Shown here: positions 41,494 through 51,708 of the stretch, one piece after another | Layout: each line of letters starts with the position of its first letter | How positions within the stretch are numbered: position 1 is the first letter of the stretch | Assembly (NCBI RefSeq): GCF_024363255.1 | Contig: NZ_AP026070.1 | Coordinates: 3,658,001 to 3,722,000, forward strand | DNA length: 64,000 nucleotides | Source: Shewanella sp. NFH-SH190041 | Lineage (GTDB): Bacteria > Pseudomonadota > Gammaproteobacteria > Enterobacterales > Shewanellaceae | Direction: 5' to 3' | Notes under the pieces: generated by a model | Told to the model about the DNA's origin: nothing | What the model saw: the letters and a program-made list of their open reading frames with translations, nothing else | Database searches by the model: none | Program-made: the position numbers and the translations under genes

Positions 41494-42429
41494 CTATGAC
41501 CAATGAGATAAACTCTCGGTTAGCAAATCAACAAACCCTTGACGCTCTACCCCGAACAACACATGGGCGTTCGCAGGCTGGCCGGTCAACTGATATCTAT
41601 CCACGACTGTCATACCCAAGGTCAAAGGAGACATAGTGTCTATCGCCACATAACAGTTCTGGCCGGTAAATATCTGCGGCTTGAGTAACCAAGCAATGGT
41701 GCAGGGATCATGCAATGGCGCACCAGCAAATCCCCATTTAGGGTCCTTGTGGTAAATCACAAAGAACTCCAGCAAGTCAGCGACGCAATGGGCAACAGGA
41801 TTAGAAATAGTGCGTATTTTTGCCACATCCTCAGCCATAACCTGTGCCTGATGAGTCACATCCAAGCCACACATGGTGATGGGAATCGCAGACTTAAACA
41901 CAATATCAGCAGCTTCTGGATCAACATAAATGTTGAACTCTGCAGCCGGTGTCCAATTGCCAACACCCGCAGCCCCGCCCATCAGCACAATGCGCTCCAC
42001 TTTATGGTGTAGCTCAGGGTAACTACAAAGGAACAGGGCAATATTTGTCAGCGGCCCAGTGGGGACTAAGGTGACTGGACTTGGACTGGCAGCAATTTGC
42101 TGCGCCATCAACTGCCAAGCTTTTAACTCTGAAGCGGCAAAATCCGCTTCGGGTAACTCAGGGCCATCCAATCCGGATTCACCATGTACATTATCTGCAA
42201 TAATCAGCCCTCTGCTCAAAGGCTTAACTGCACCACTGGCCACAGGAATATCCTGGCGGCCGAGTAACGTCAGGATACGCATGGCATTACAAAGGGTTTT
42301 ACTCTGGGTTTGATTACCAGCACTGGTGGTAACCGCCAGGACTTGCAGCTCAGGGTTGGCCAACGCCATAATCAGCGCAATGGCATCATCATGGCCAGGA
42401 TCACAGTCAATAATAATAGGGCGGGACAT
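41494..42429 (-). CDS. rihA: Pyrimidine-specific ribonucleoside hydrolase RihA
   Basis: A 311-residue enzyme that cleaves uridine and cytidine to base and ribose, the same length as E. coli RihA and very like it by eye. DCDPGHDD at 8-15 binds the calcium ion. [43 protein letters not shown] and [16 protein letters not shown] (second Asp ligand) follow. I start at the ATG at 42429, preceded by GGAG at five bases; the longer frame to 42537 has no family support. Confidence 0.94.
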   Translation of the reverse strand: MSRPIIIDCDPGHDDAIALIMALANPELQVLAVTTSAGNQTQSKTLCNAMRILTLLGRQDIPVASGAVKPLSRGLIIADNVHGESGLDGPELPEADFAASELKAWQLMAQQIAASPSPVTLVPTGPLTNIALFLCSYPELHHKVERIVLMGGAAGVGNWTPAAEFNIYVDPEAADIVFKSAIPITMCGLDVTHQAQVMAEDVAKIRTISNPVAHCVADLLEFFVIYHKDPKWGFAGAPLHDPCTIAWLLKPQIFTGQNCYVAIDTMSPLTLGMTVVDRYQLTGQPANAHVLFGVERQGFVDLLTESLSHWS

Positions 42430-42768
42430 GGTCACTCCAAGGTAAGAGATATTTTTTATTCGAGCCATAACACTACGCCAGCAACCTAATTGTCGTCTGT
42501 TGTAGCGGTAACAGTTCGACCAATTGCCGCTAACCATTCCCCAAAGATAGCGAGCTTAAAATAGCCTTACGTATGGGGCTCACAGCAGTACTAAAAACCC
42601 AGAAATTCACCAAAAGGATTAAATCGGGTTAATCTATTACCGCAATAGAGACAAAATATCTTTAATTAAGTTTTTTAATAGCTTATTGACCAAAGCATTC
42701 CACAAACAAAGCAAAATCCGCTATCCTTGTCACCCCGCTGTTGGGGTAAGATTAAGGAATTACAAATC
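42430..42768. other. Divergent spacer between rihA and btuF; no riboswitch found
   Basis: About 340 bases. I searched it for cobalamin-riboswitch core blocks on the btuF strand and found none. A small hairpin (ACCCC / GGGGT) lies just before the btuF ribosome site and might influence its translation. Confidence 0.4.
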
Positions 42769-43611
42769 ATGGGCCTGCTGAAACATCTTCTGCCACTTGT
42801 TTTCCTCAGTTATACCGGCATCTGTACTGCCGCCAGCATAGACTCCCCTCTTCCCCCAGCCCAACGCATTGCCGCCTTATCCCCCCACGCAGTAGAAATG
42901 CTCTATGCCATTGGTGCCGGAGATAAAATTATTGCCACAACAGAACACGCTGATTACCCAAGTCAAGCACAACATATTCCGCGTATCGGAGGCTATTACG
43001 GTATCCAACTGGAAAAACTGTTGGCGTTACACCCCGATCTAGTGGTGGTGTGGAGTGGTGGCAATCGCCAAGAGGATATCGATAAAATTCGTCAGCTCGG
43101 CTTAAAAGTCTTTGACTCTAACCCAGAAAAACTCGGTGATATTGCCACGGAAATGGAAACTTTAGGTGCACTAACCGGGGAGCAAGAGCTGGCCCACCAG
43201 GCAGCTGAAAAATACCGAACAGAGCTGGCGAACCTAAAACATCACAGTGAGAACCTGCCAAAGGTGAAGGTGTTTTATCAACTCTGGGCCGAGCCCCTGA
43301 TGACTGTATCCGATAATAGCTGGATCCAACAGATTATCGGGGTGTGCGGTGGCGAGAATGTGTTTTCCAGTGCCGAAGCCGCCTATCCCAAAGTCAGCAT
43401 TGAGAATGTACTGAATGCTGCCCCGCAAGTTATTTTACAAAGTCAGGAACAGGCCAATATCCAAGGGATTAACTGGCGTAACTGGCCCCAATTACCTGCC
43501 GTACAACACAGCCAGATTTATCAGCTAAACCCGGATCTGCTGCACCGTGCAGGCCCCCGCACCATTGAAGGGATCAAAGCGGCTTGTCTTGCGATCAACC
43601 GGGCTCGCTAA
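42769..43611 (+). CDS. btuF: Periplasmic vitamin B12-binding protein BtuF
   Basis: A 280-residue class III solute-binding protein that passes cobalamin from BtuB to BtuCD. Signal peptide about 1-22 (ending CTAA). Two lobes are linked by a long helix; visible family blocks are QRIAALSPHAVEMLYAIGAGDKI, YPSQAQHIPRIGGYYGI, HPDLVVVWSGGN and the second-lobe YQLWAEPLMTVSDNSWIQQII. Start ATG at 42769 after AAGGA. It is convergent with the cob/btu operon, separated by a MITE-like repeat. Confidence 0.93.
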   Translation: MGLLKHLLPLVFLSYTGICTAASIDSPLPPAQRIAALSPHAVEMLYAIGAGDKIIATTEHADYPSQAQHIPRIGGYYGIQLEKLLALHPDLVVVWSGGNRQEDIDKIRQLGLKVFDSNPEKLGDIATEMETLGALTGEQELAHQAAEKYRTELANLKHHSENLPKVKVFYQLWAEPLMTVSDNSWIQQIIGVCGGENVFSSAEAAYPKVSIENVLNAAPQVILQSQEQANIQGINWRNWPQLPAVQHSQIYQLNPDLLHRAGPRTIEGIKAACLAINRAR

Positions 43612-43633
43612 CCGCGGCGTCAATCGCAGATAT

Positions 43634-43901
43634 TAGGGTCTGTTGACCTTTCAAGTTTGTTTTTGCAGCGATTTGAGGATGCTTTATACAAGGCAAAGGC
43701 TTTGATAGGTAGTTGCGCTACCTGATAAGCCGATAACGCAGTAGAAAGGAGCCTCAAACGCTGCCCGCAGGGTTCGGCTAAAAGCGTTTTACGCTTTGTT
43801 GAGCGGTTCTTGCTTAGCATAACTAGGCGGCAAACCACTCGCCGCGATTAAAACGCTTTTATCTCGAACAAAATTTAATCACGAAAGGTCAGCCGCCCCT
43901 A
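43634..43901. repeat. MITE-like repeat, copy 2 (264 bp plus TA flanks)
   Basis: Core 43636-43899, the same length as copy 1, with TA on both sides. The terminal inverted repeats are imperfect but both ends share GACCTTTC / GAAAGGTC where copy 1 has GACGTTTC / GAAACGTC, a paired change. It lies between the converging ends of btuF and cobO and may act as their transcription end. Confidence 0.85.
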
Positions 43902-43910
43902 ATAATGCAC

Positions 43911-44531
43911 TCAGTAATCAAAGCCCTGCTGGGCTTTGATCCCCTGATTAAAAGCATGTCGAACACAATTTATCTCACTGACAGTATCCGCCAGCGCCAG
44001 CAAACTGCGATGACAGTTACGGCCAGTCACAATCACATGCTGATGTGCCGGGCGCTGAGAAATTGCGTTAAGCACCCGCTCTAATGGCAGATAGTGATAA
44101 CTGAGCATATACGTCAGCTCATCCAATAACACCAGACTGATACGCTCATCAGCCAGAAAGGCTTCGGCCTGTTGCCAGGTCGCCAATGCCGCCGCAGTAT
44201 CAGCAGCTTTATCTTGGGTTTCCCACGTAAACCCTGTGGCCATTACCGCAAAAGGCACCCCAGCCGACTCGAGTAAATTACGTTCACCGCAGGCCCAATT
44301 GCCTTTAATAAATTGCACTACTGCAGCAGATTGACCATGACCTACCGCCCGAGCAACCGTGCCAAAACCGGCGGTGGATTTACCTTTTCCCTCGCCGGTG
44401 ATCACCATCAATACCCCGGTTTCCCGGGTTGCCGCCGCGACATGGGCATCCACTTGTTGTTTCACTTTTTGCTGTCGGGCTTTATGTCGCTGGGCTTTGA
44501 TCTCGTCCCTATTATCAGAGTGACTGCTCAT
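43911..44531 (-). CDS. cobO: Cob(I)yrinic acid a,c-diamide adenosyltransferase (CobO/BtuR)
   Basis: A 206-residue CobA/CobO/BtuR-type enzyme that transfers the adenosyl group of ATP to reduced corrinoids. GEGKGKSTAGFGTVARA is the P-loop. VVQFIKGNW, LVLLDELTYML and HVIVTGRNCH are further family blocks. An N-terminal charged helix precedes the core. I choose the ATG at 44531 because AGGAG lies six bases upstream; an earlier ATG at 44546 overlaps the cobQ stop as ATGA. Last gene of the operon. Confidence 0.93.
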   Translation of the reverse strand: MSSHSDNRDEIKAQRHKARQQKVKQQVDAHVAAATRETGVLMVITGEGKGKSTAGFGTVARAVGHGQSAAVVQFIKGNWACGERNLLESAGVPFAVMATGFTWETQDKAADTAAALATWQQAEAFLADERISLVLLDELTYMLSYHYLPLERVLNAISQRPAHQHVIVTGRNCHRSLLALADTVSEINCVRHAFNQGIKAQQGFDY

Positions 44532-44542
44532 GTTGGCTCCTG

Positions 44543-46258
44543 TCATGCTGTCATGCTGTCATCATTGTGCTCTGGTGCAACGTCATCAATAACCGTGTCA
44601 TTGGTTTGAGGCAGAGGTACCGCGGCTTGTTGCAATATCGCATCGAGACAAGACACATCTAAACTGGCTGCCAATACATCAGCCAATCTATCAAGTTGCT
44701 GTTCACGCAGTGCCGCAATATCAGGGGACTGACTAGCGCTTTGCTGTGTCATACCCGCCCAACTCAGAATAAGTTCAGTCGCTGCCGGACTATCAAACAG
44801 CCCATGCAGGTAGGTGCCCATAATTTGGCCATCATCGGACAGCATACCGTCATCCATTCGACCAGCATCAGTGTCAGTCTGTTCAGCTGCCGTTGCAGTG
44901 CTTAGTGGTTGCTGACGTTGCCATTGCAATGGCGTGATACCACTGCGCAGCGGCCGGGTTTCACCACAGTGAATTTCATAGCCACTGACAGGCACTGTCT
45001 GCTGCTCAAGCTGTAAGGTACCGATAACATTAAATACCTGTTTTTGCGGCTTCAGCTCAGTGACCGCTGACAAGAGTCCCAGCCCATCACTGGCACCGGC
45101 AGGGCCTTCCACACCGGTTGAATCTTCAATCTCTAGCCCCAACATTTGGTAGCCGCCGCAAATCCCCAGGATTTTGCCGCCATATCTGAGATGCCGATAC
45201 AGATGATGGCCCCAGCCATTGGCAATTAACACAGACAAATCCGCCCGCACATTTTTCGAGCCCGGTAGAATAATTAAATCCGCAGGCGTCGCCCCTATGG
45301 CAGGAGAGGTGGTGGAGACATAGTCAAACGCCACATCAGGATGCAACCGCAGCCCATCAAAGTCGGTATGGTTACTGATACGGGGATGGGCCAATACCTG
45401 TACTTTCAGTGCAGGCGTTGCCGCAGTGGCAGGCGGCTGATCCGCCACCAACGCATCTTCCGCATCTAGGTGCAGATTATCCAAATACGGCAGCACCCCA
45501 AGTACCGGTTTTCCCGTGTGTTGCTCCAGCCATTTAATCCCCGGCAGTAATAAATCGATATCACCACGAAACTTGTTGATCACTAAGCCTTTAACCCGCT
45601 CACGCTCTGAGTCACTGAGCAGGGCAAGCGTCCCGACGAGTTGAGCAAATACACCGCCTTTATCAATGTCCGCCACGAGGATCACCGGACAGTCCACCGC
45701 CTCAGCAAAGCCCATATTGGCAATATCGCCTTCACGCAGATTAATTTCTGCTGGACTGCCCGCCCCTTCAGCAAAAATCAGTTCAAACTCCTGACGCAGT
45801 CGGTGGTGAGATGCCAATACTGCCGCCATCGCCTGATGCCGCACGCCTTGCTCACCACGCTGCCAAAAGCTGGCGGCCTCTAAGGTAGTTAACGCCTGCC
45901 CCTGCACAATCACTTGGGAGCATGTATCACTAGCGGGTTTCAGTAACACAGGATTAAAATCACTGCGCGGGGGTTGATAACAGGCTTGAGCCTGCAGCGC
46001 CTGAGCTCGGCCAATCTCACCGCCATCAATAGTCACTGCGCTATTGAGTGCCATATTCTGGGGTTTAAATGGGGCAATCTGTAACGGCATAGGCACTGCG
46101 GTCAAATCGCCTTGGTGTAACTGACGTAAACGTCTGGCGTAAAGGCGACATAATCCCGCCACTAGGGTGGTTTTACCGGCATCGGATGCGGTTCCCTGCA
46201 CCATCAGGGTCGCCACCGTCTCGGCCGGCCATTTCAGAGGCAAGTCCTCTCTGCTCAT
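44543..46258 (-). CDS. cobQ: Cobyric acid synthase
   Basis: A 571-residue glutamine-dependent amidotransferase that amidates four carboxylates of adenosylcobyrinate a,c-diamide. The N-terminal dethiobiotin-synthetase-like ATPase has [20 protein letters not shown]. The C-terminal class I glutaminase domain has the nucleophile in [14 protein letters not shown] and the histidine in GTYLHGLFD. It is longer than the usual 480-510 residues owing to an acidic low-complexity insert before that histidine and a C-terminal extension. It lies five bases after cobU and overlaps the cobO frame. Confidence 0.94.
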   Translation of the reverse strand: MSREDLPLKWPAETVATLMVQGTASDAGKTTLVAGLCRLYARRLRQLHQGDLTAVPMPLQIAPFKPQNMALNSAVTIDGGEIGRAQALQAQACYQPPRSDFNPVLLKPASDTCSQVIVQGQALTTLEAASFWQRGEQGVRHQAMAAVLASHHRLRQEFELIFAEGAGSPAEINLREGDIANMGFAEAVDCPVILVADIDKGGVFAQLVGTLALLSDSERERVKGLVINKFRGDIDLLLPGIKWLEQHTGKPVLGVLPYLDNLHLDAEDALVADQPPATAATPALKVQVLAHPRISNHTDFDGLRLHPDVAFDYVSTTSPAIGATPADLIILPGSKNVRADLSVLIANGWGHHLYRHLRYGGKILGICGGYQMLGLEIEDSTGVEGPAGASDGLGLLSAVTELKPQKQVFNVIGTLQLEQQTVPVSGYEIHCGETRPLRSGITPLQWQRQQPLSTATAAEQTDTDAGRMDDGMLSDDGQIMGTYLHGLFDSPAATELILSWAGMTQQSASQSPDIAALREQQLDRLADVLAASLDVSCLDAILQQAAVPLPQTNDTVIDDVAPEHNDDSMTA

Positions 46259-46263
46259 AACTT

Positions 46264-46806
46264 TTATCCTTTTAAGGTAAGCGGCAATCCCGCCACCACT
46301 AAGGTGACCCGATCCGCCACGCTCGCCACAGCCTGATTCAACCAGCCAGCTTCATCGGCAAAACGGCGGCTTAATTCCCCCAGGGGAACAATGCCAGATC
46401 CCACTTCATTACTGACAATAATCATCTCACCGCTCATCGAGGTTAGCGTCTCCACCAAAGCTTGTCGCAAGCCCTGCATGTCGGTAGAACTTGGCGGGGA
46501 TTCTTGGCATAAAACTCCACTTAACCAAAGTGTTAAGCAATCTACAAGTATTAATCTGTCCGCTCGGGCCTGCGCCGTCAGGCTTGCCGCCAGCGCTGTG
46601 CCCACCTCATGGGTCTGCCAGGCCAACTCCCCTAGGTCCCGTTCCTGTCTATGCCGCTCGATCCGCGCGCGCATCTCATCATCCCCGGCAACGGCCGTGG
46701 CCATAAAATGGCATTCGAGTTGTTGCTGCGCGATCAATGTCGCCGCGCAGTCCAGCGCATAACGGCTTTTCCCACTGCGGGCGCCACCCAAAATTAAATG
46801 GATCAT
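46264..46806 (-). CDS. cobU: Adenosylcobinamide kinase / guanylyltransferase
   Basis: A 180-residue bifunctional enzyme that phosphorylates adenosylcobinamide and then forms AdoCbi-GDP. P-loop GGARSGKS at 7-14, RIERHRQER with the guanylated histidine region, [11 protein letters not shown] (Walker B-like) and [11 protein letters not shown] are all present. It lies 11 bases after cobS in the operon. Confidence 0.95.
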   Translation of the reverse strand: MIHLILGGARSGKSRYALDCAATLIAQQQLECHFMATAVAGDDEMRARIERHRQERDLGELAWQTHEVGTALAASLTAQARADRLILVDCLTLWLSGVLCQESPPSSTDMQGLRQALVETLTSMSGEMIIVSNEVGSGIVPLGELSRRFADEAGWLNQAVASVADRVTLVVAGLPLTLKG

Positions 46807-46817
46807 CCCTCAGTCTC

Positions 46818-47591
46818 CTAAGCCTGTAACAAAGGCAATAACGTCAGATATACAGTCAACTCAGTGATCTGCTGCGCCGCCCCCAGCGTGTCACCGGTAT
46901 AACCGCCGATCTGACGGCGCATGCCAATTACCAGCAACCAACGGGTCAACAGCAACACAGCGACCAGCACGAAGATCTCCGTCCCGCTAAGCCACAGCAG
47001 ACCGGGAACCGCCGTCAGTATCAGTACCCAAAGATCATTAACATGCTGATGCTGCGCCAAGGGCTTGCTTTTCCCATCTTCATCACGCACATACTGCTCG
47101 GAATAAATCAGACTGGCAGCCACCGCCCGACTCAGGGTATGGCCGAGGATCAGCGCCAATACCATATCCCCTGATTGCGCTTGGGCCAGAGTAAGCAGCA
47201 ATTGCCATTTCAATAGCAGTACCAACACCAGTGCCAAGGCACCATAACTGCCTAAACGGGAGTCTTTCATAATGCGCAGCTTATCAGCAACGCGCCAGCC
47301 ACCGCCAAAGCCGTCCGCTGTATCTGCCAAGCCGTCTTCATGAAAACCACCGGTCAGTACCACTGAGGTGATCATCACCAGCACTACCGCTACCGGCACC
47401 GGCCATATCTCAGCAGCAACTAGGTAGACCAACGCACAGATGGCCCCGATAGCCGTCCCCACCAAAGCAAAATAACGGCTAGCTCGATTCAGCCGCTCCT
47501 GATCGGTAAAAATGCTGGCGGATACCGGTACCCGGGTAAAAAAGCCCACGGCAACCGCAAATAATGTCAGCTCTTGCTGCCACCATTTCAT
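46818..47591 (-). CDS. cobS: Adenosylcobinamide-GDP ribazoletransferase (cobalamin synthase)
   Basis: A 257-residue integral membrane protein with about six or seven spans that joins AdoCbi-GDP to alpha-ribazole (phosphate). The family signature [16 protein letters not shown] (about residues 85-100) supplies the metal-binding acidic residues. FFTRVPV near the start and [16 protein letters not shown] near the end are also typical. Its ATG overlaps the cobT stop by four bases, indicating translational coupling. Confidence 0.95.
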   Translation of the reverse strand: MKWWQQELTLFAVAVGFFTRVPVSASIFTDQERLNRASRYFALVGTAIGAICALVYLVAAEIWPVPVAVVLVMITSVVLTGGFHEDGLADTADGFGGGWRVADKLRIMKDSRLGSYGALALVLVLLLKWQLLLTLAQAQSGDMVLALILGHTLSRAVAASLIYSEQYVRDEDGKSKPLAQHQHVNDLWVLILTAVPGLLWLSGTEIFVLVAVLLLTRWLLVIGMRRQIGGYTGDTLGAAQQITELTVYLTLLPLLQA

Positions 47592-48649
47592 GATGTCACC
47601 TGCCTATGACTGACATCTGCCACCCCTGCGTCAGCAAAACTGGCCATATCGTTATAAAATGCCACCGCCGCCTGCAATAGGGGCAATGCCAATGCCGCAC
47701 CACTGCCTTCGCCAAGCCGCATGTCTAATTGCAATAATGCTCGGACCTGTAACTGCTTTAACATGGTGCCGTGACCACTTTCGCCGGATTGATGGCTAAA
47801 CACCAAATAATCACGACATTGGGGATAAAGCCGCAATGCCACCATGGCCGCGGCCGTCGCGATAAAGCCATCAACCACCACCAACATACCTCGCTCCGCC
47901 GCCGCGAGCATTGAGCCTGTTAGCAGCACAATTTCAAATCCCCCCAAACAAGCCAATTGCTCCAGTGGTGTGACTGCATCCCGGTGGCGCTGTAATGCCT
48001 GCTCAATCAGGCGCGTTTTCAGCTGCAAGGTCTTATCATCAACCCCGGTTCCCCGACCAACGCATTGTGTTACCGCCAACCCGGTCATGGCAGACATCAG
48101 GGCCGATGCTGCCGATGTATTGCCTATGCCCATTTCACCAAAGCCAATCACATTACTACCAGCCTGATAGTGTTGCTCCACCAGCTGCTTGGCCAATGCA
48201 AAGCCCTGTTCTACCTGTGATACAGACATTGCCGGTTCAAGGTGAAACGCTTGGGTGCCATTGCCCAGCCGACAGTCCGTCACCTGTTGCGCAGCTTGGG
48301 GTGATAAAGGAGACACAATCCCAGCATCAATAATTTGCAACTGCCAGCCGAGCTGACGACAGAAGACATTGACCGCTGCGCCGCCTGCAACAAAGTTCTC
48401 CACCATTTGGCCCGTCACTGATTGTGGCGCAATGGATACGCCATAGCGGGCAATGCCATGATCAGCGGCAAACACCAGCATCACAGGCCGGTTCAGGCTC
48501 AGTCGCTCCTGCTGTTGCAACGCCGCGATTTGCAATGCCAGCGGCTCCAACAACCCCAGGGCACCGGGGGGTTTGGTTTTCTGATCGATACGACGCTGAA
48601 ACAGGCTGTCACGGGAGTGATCCACTGGGGTAATAATGAAGTTAGGCAT
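47588..48649 (-). CDS. cobT: Nicotinate-nucleotide-dimethylbenzimidazole phosphoribosyltransferase
   Basis: A 353-residue enzyme that activates the lower-ligand base. [20 protein letters not shown] near the N-terminus, [29 protein letters not shown] and the catalytic-glutamate loop [14 protein letters not shown] near the end are diagnostic. I start at the ATG at 48649, whose frame overlaps the last codons of btuC by eight bases; the longer frame is btuC-antiphase sequence. Confidence 0.95.
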   Translation of the reverse strand: MPNFIITPVDHSRDSLFQRRIDQKTKPPGALGLLEPLALQIAALQQQERLSLNRPVMLVFAADHGIARYGVSIAPQSVTGQMVENFVAGGAAVNVFCRQLGWQLQIIDAGIVSPLSPQAAQQVTDCRLGNGTQAFHLEPAMSVSQVEQGFALAKQLVEQHYQAGSNVIGFGEMGIGNTSAASALMSAMTGLAVTQCVGRGTGVDDKTLQLKTRLIEQALQRHRDAVTPLEQLACLGGFEIVLLTGSMLAAAERGMLVVVDGFIATAAAMVALRLYPQCRDYLVFSHQSGESGHGTMLKQLQVRALLQLDMRLGEGSGAALALPLLQAAVAFYNDMASFADAGVADVSHRQVTS

Positions 48650-49718
48650 AATCCATCCGGCGCCGTCGGCGCAGTACCAAAAGAAAAAACACACTGCCAA
48701 GGGCGGCTGTAATCACCCCCACCGGCAGTTCCTGATTGTCCAGCAGACACCGGGCCAGCACATCAACCCAGATCATAAAGATGCCGCCCGCTAAAGCTGT
48801 CAGCAATAATGGCTGGCGACCCGGCAGTAACAAACGCATGGTATGAGGCACCATTAAACCGACAAAGCCAATCCCGCCACAGCTGGCCACCAGCACGGCG
48901 GTGATCAGTGAACACAGCAACAAAATGCCCAAGCGAAAACGGGCGACCTTAATGCCAAGGGAGTGAGCTGTTTCATCGCCCCCCTGCAGTGCCAATAATT
49001 GCCGCTTCAATCCCAGTAATATCAGCAAAGAGAGCCCAACCACCAGAGCGGGCAGCAACAGGCCATCCCAACTGGCTCGGGTAAAACTGCCCAAGGTCCA
49101 AAACAGCACTGCCGCGGCGGCTCTGGGTTCAGAGAAATACAGCAACAAGCTGCTAAATGCCCCAAACATAAAAGAAGTGGCCACCCCGGCCAATAACATG
49201 CGCTCAACCTGATTACCCGCTCCGGTACTCAGGGCAAACACCAGCATCACCGACAGTGCCGCGCCGGCAAATGCCCCGACGGGCAATGAGATATAAGGCA
49301 AGCTACCAGCCAGATAGCCCAGCCCCATTCCGGTAAAGCTGCCTCCCAGCAAAGTCATCACCGCCACCGCGCCTAATGAGGCCCCGGAAGAAATACCAAA
49401 CAAATAGGGATCGGCCAGCGGGTTGCGGGTCACTAATTGCAATACCGCCCCGGCCAGGGATAAGCCGGCTCCGGCAATAAAAGCCAGCAGGATACGGGGC
49501 AATCGCAAAGAGACAATAATCTGGCTGTCGATACCACTGCCATGACCGGTTAGCGCGGCCAACACTTGGGCTGGCGGGATACTGACAGCGCCCAGTCCTG
49601 CCGCCAGTAATGGCGTAAACAGGGCAAATAAGAGTAATGCTGCTGTCAGCAAACGATATCGCTGGTGCAGCCATATGTCGGGCGCGTTCTTTGTGAAGGT
49701 TCGGGACAGTAGCCTCAT
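48642..49718 (-). CDS. btuC: Vitamin B12 ABC transporter permease BtuC
   Basis: A 358-residue FecCD-type permease with about ten spans. [40 protein letters not shown] and the coupling-helix region [18 protein letters not shown] (contact with BtuD) are clear. It ends in an Arg-rich tail. Its start overlaps btuD by four bases and its end overlaps cobT, so import and assembly genes are co-translated. Confidence 0.93.
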   Translation of the reverse strand: MRLLSRTFTKNAPDIWLHQRYRLLTAALLLFALFTPLLAAGLGAVSIPPAQVLAALTGHGSGIDSQIIVSLRLPRILLAFIAGAGLSLAGAVLQLVTRNPLADPYLFGISSGASLGAVAVMTLLGGSFTGMGLGYLAGSLPYISLPVGAFAGAALSVMLVFALSTGAGNQVERMLLAGVATSFMFGAFSSLLLYFSEPRAAAAVLFWTLGSFTRASWDGLLLPALVVGLSLLILLGLKRQLLALQGGDETAHSLGIKVARFRLGILLLCSLITAVLVASCGGIGFVGLMVPHTMRLLLPGRQPLLLTALAGGIFMIWVDVLARCLLDNQELPVGVITAALGSVFFLLVLRRRRRMDYA

Positions 49719-50584
49719 TGTGCGGTCCCCTTATGGTGACACGCTGACGCTATATCGGGGTCAGACATCCCATCCGCCTGATAGCCGTAGTAATAACAGA
49801 TCTGTGGTTTACCATGCTGGGGATGGGGTGTAATACTGCAGCAAACCCCGAAGACGTCGGAGAGTTGTTGTTGGGTTAACACCTCAGCAGGTGTGCCCTG
49901 CGCCATAAGTCGTCCCTTATCCAGCATCAACAAATGATCACACAGGGCGCTAGCCAGATTGAGATCATGAATGGAGGCGATCACAGTGATCCCCAGCGAA
50001 CGAACCAATTCCAGTAACTGGATCTGATAACGGATATCCAGATGGTTAGTGGGTTCATCCAGGATCAAAATCCCCGGCTGCTGCACCAATGCCCGCGCAA
50101 TCAAGGCCCGCTGCCGCTCACCACCTGACAGCAGACTAAATGGCTGCTCCGCCAGTGCAGATAGCCCAACCCGAGCCAATGCGGCGGCTACCCGCTCACG
50201 GTCATCCCGGTTATCGAATTCAAACCACCCTTTGTGGGGCGTCAGCCCCATCGCGACTAAGTCCTGCACCGCCGCATCCAATTGTGCAGGGGTATCCTGC
50301 TGCACCACGGCAACCCGGCGGGCAAATTCCCGCCCACTGAACTGACTGATATCCCGTTCATCCAAACGAATACAGCCTGAATCCGGCTGCAAAAAGCGAT
50401 ACAAACAACGCAGCAAAGAGGATTTTCCGGCACCATTGGGCCCAATGATCCCCAGCATTTGCCCGGCTGGAACCGAAAAACTGATGTTATCGAGCAACTG
50501 TCGGCCATTGGCTGACCAATTAAGCTGCGCCACTGTCAGCGCAGCCGGAGCCAAGCCACCAGTGTGGGATAAGGGTTGGGGCAT
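49715..50584 (-). CDS. btuD: Vitamin B12 ABC transporter ATPase BtuD
   Basis: A 289-residue FepC/BtuD-type ATPase. Walker A GPNGAGKS at 48-55, signature LLSGGERQRALIARAL, Walker B ILILDEPTNHLD and H-loop ASIHDLNLAS are intact, so it should be active with BtuC and BtuF. The C-terminal tail after residue about 250 is variable and Cys/His-rich. It follows cobC after about 100 bases. Confidence 0.93.
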   Translation of the reverse strand: MPQPLSHTGGLAPAALTVAQLNWSANGRQLLDNISFSVPAGQMLGIIGPNGAGKSSLLRCLYRFLQPDSGCIRLDERDISQFSGREFARRVAVVQQDTPAQLDAAVQDLVAMGLTPHKGWFEFDNRDDRERVAAALARVGLSALAEQPFSLLSGGERQRALIARALVQQPGILILDEPTNHLDIRYQIQLLELVRSLGITVIASIHDLNLASALCDHLLMLDKGRLMAQGTPAEVLTQQQLSDVFGVCCSITPHPQHGKPQICYYYGYQADGMSDPDIASACHHKGTAQ

Positions 50585-50684
50585 ATTTTTATCAAATCAG
50601 GGGTAATTAATTGACATTATCCGGTTTTTTAACAGTCCGACAATGTCACGACTGACCATAGCCGCCAATCGGTCAGTGTACTGA

Positions 50685-51326
50685 TTATCCAGGCCAATGT
50701 AGTCGGGGCCAGAAGCGTCCCTCGTGGCGGATAACACTGATCTGCATGGCGGCTGCATATGGCAATGCCATTGCGGAAAATACCCCAGGCTGCTGGGATA
50801 GCCCTAATACATGCCCCATCAGTGACAACATCACGCCACCATGACACACTACCCAGACGGGTGCCTGCGGCGCCAAGCCTTCCGGGGTAAACAGCTGCTG
50901 ACAGATACGGTCAAACGCCTGTTGAACCCGGCGCTCAAATTGCACAGTAGCTTCGCCATTGGGAGGCGGATTTTGCCAGGGGTCACGGTAAAATGCCGCA
51001 AATGCCTCGCTGTCATTTCGCTCAATTTCAGCAAATGTCAGCCCATCCCAATCACCGTAATCCATTTCAGCAAAACCAGCATCTACCGCCAAGGTCACCG
51101 CCAATTCAGATGCCTGTTGTGCGGCAAACTCTCGACAGCGGCGGCGGTCAGATGACACGATTAATCCAGGCCGGCCATGGGCCGACATCAATCCATCGAC
51201 CCGTTTTTGCATCTGCATCCATCCCTGTGGTGACAGTGCCACATCGGTTTGTCCGCGCAGGATTTCCCCACCTTCACAGGCACCGTGACGCAGAAAAATC
51301 ATTGTCAGTGTATTGCCTCTTGCCAT
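50685..51326 (-). CDS. cobC: Alpha-ribazole phosphatase-like histidine phosphatase
   Basis: A 213-residue phosphoglycerate-mutase-fold phosphatase. FLRHGACEGG holds the catalytic RHG (H14), VSSDRRRCREFA the second Arg region, GDWDGLTFAEIE the proton donor region and VCHGGVM the second His. As first gene of the cob/btu operon it probably removes the 5' phosphate of alpha-ribazole or adenosylcobalamin phosphate. Start ATG at 51326 after GGAGG. The 3' end may be frameshifted: another frame stays open to 50597, 13 bases before btuD. Confidence 0.88.
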   Translation of the reverse strand: MARGNTLTMIFLRHGACEGGEILRGQTDVALSPQGWMQMQKRVDGLMSAHGRPGLIVSSDRRRCREFAAQQASELAVTLAVDAGFAEMDYGDWDGLTFAEIERNDSEAFAAFYRDPWQNPPPNGEATVQFERRVQQAFDRICQQLFTPEGLAPQAPVWVVCHGGVMLSLMGHVLGLSQQPGVFSAMALPYAAAMQISVIRHEGRFWPRLHWPG

Positions 51327-51369
51327 ATTGCCTCCGCAGTTGATGCCAAGCGCCACCGAGTAGTGCTGC

Positions 51370-51480
51370 GCTTTGTTAGCCTTCCAGCTTTTCTTGTAGC
51401 AGTTTGTGGGGGCGTTATACAAGGCAGAGGCGTTGAAATGTATGTGCAACCGGATAACCCCGTCATGCCGTAGCAAGAAT
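51370..51480. repeat. Degenerate relative of the MITE-like repeat
   Basis: TTATACAAGGCAGAGGC followed by TTGA, with weaker similarity on both sides, matches the interior of the repeats at 26652 and 43634. Inverted ends are not recognisable. It lies upstream of cobC in the spacer shared with metH. Confidence 0.45.
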
Positions 51481-51553
51481 CACAAATGCTTCAACACAAA
51501 ACTATTAATAATCATGTGGATACATACAATGTATGGTTTTTAACCACAAACAC

Positions 51554-51583
51554 TTGCTCCAACAAGGACAGGCTGGCTATGAT
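51554..51583 (+). promoter_or_regulatory. Probable promoter of metH
   Basis: TTGCTC (51554-51559) and TATGAT (51578-51583) with an 18-base spacer, immediately upstream of the MetJ-type operator. Confidence 0.55.
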
Positions 51584-51599
51584 AACAACAAGACCAAAT

Positions 51600-51623
51600 A
51601 GACGTCTAAACATCTAAACGGCT
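51600..51623 (+). promoter_or_regulatory. Tandem MetJ operator (met boxes) of metH
   Basis: Three adjacent 8-base units, AGACGTCT, AAACATCT and AAACGGCT. The first is the perfect met-box consensus and the others match it partly. MetJ with S-adenosylmethionine binds such tandem boxes, so metH should be repressed when methionine is plentiful. Confidence 0.8.
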
Positions 51624-51708
51624 TATCTTGGTGTTTTGCACTGCAGTGACAAATCACCATCACGGTCAGGATAAAGGCATCACAAACCACAGCTTACAGG
51701 ATGTAAAC

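Noticed and set aside
50629..50847. 72-residue minus-strand frame overlapping cobC
   Set aside because: It lies in a third frame with no domain character; only the other shifted frame, ending at 50597, looks protein-like.
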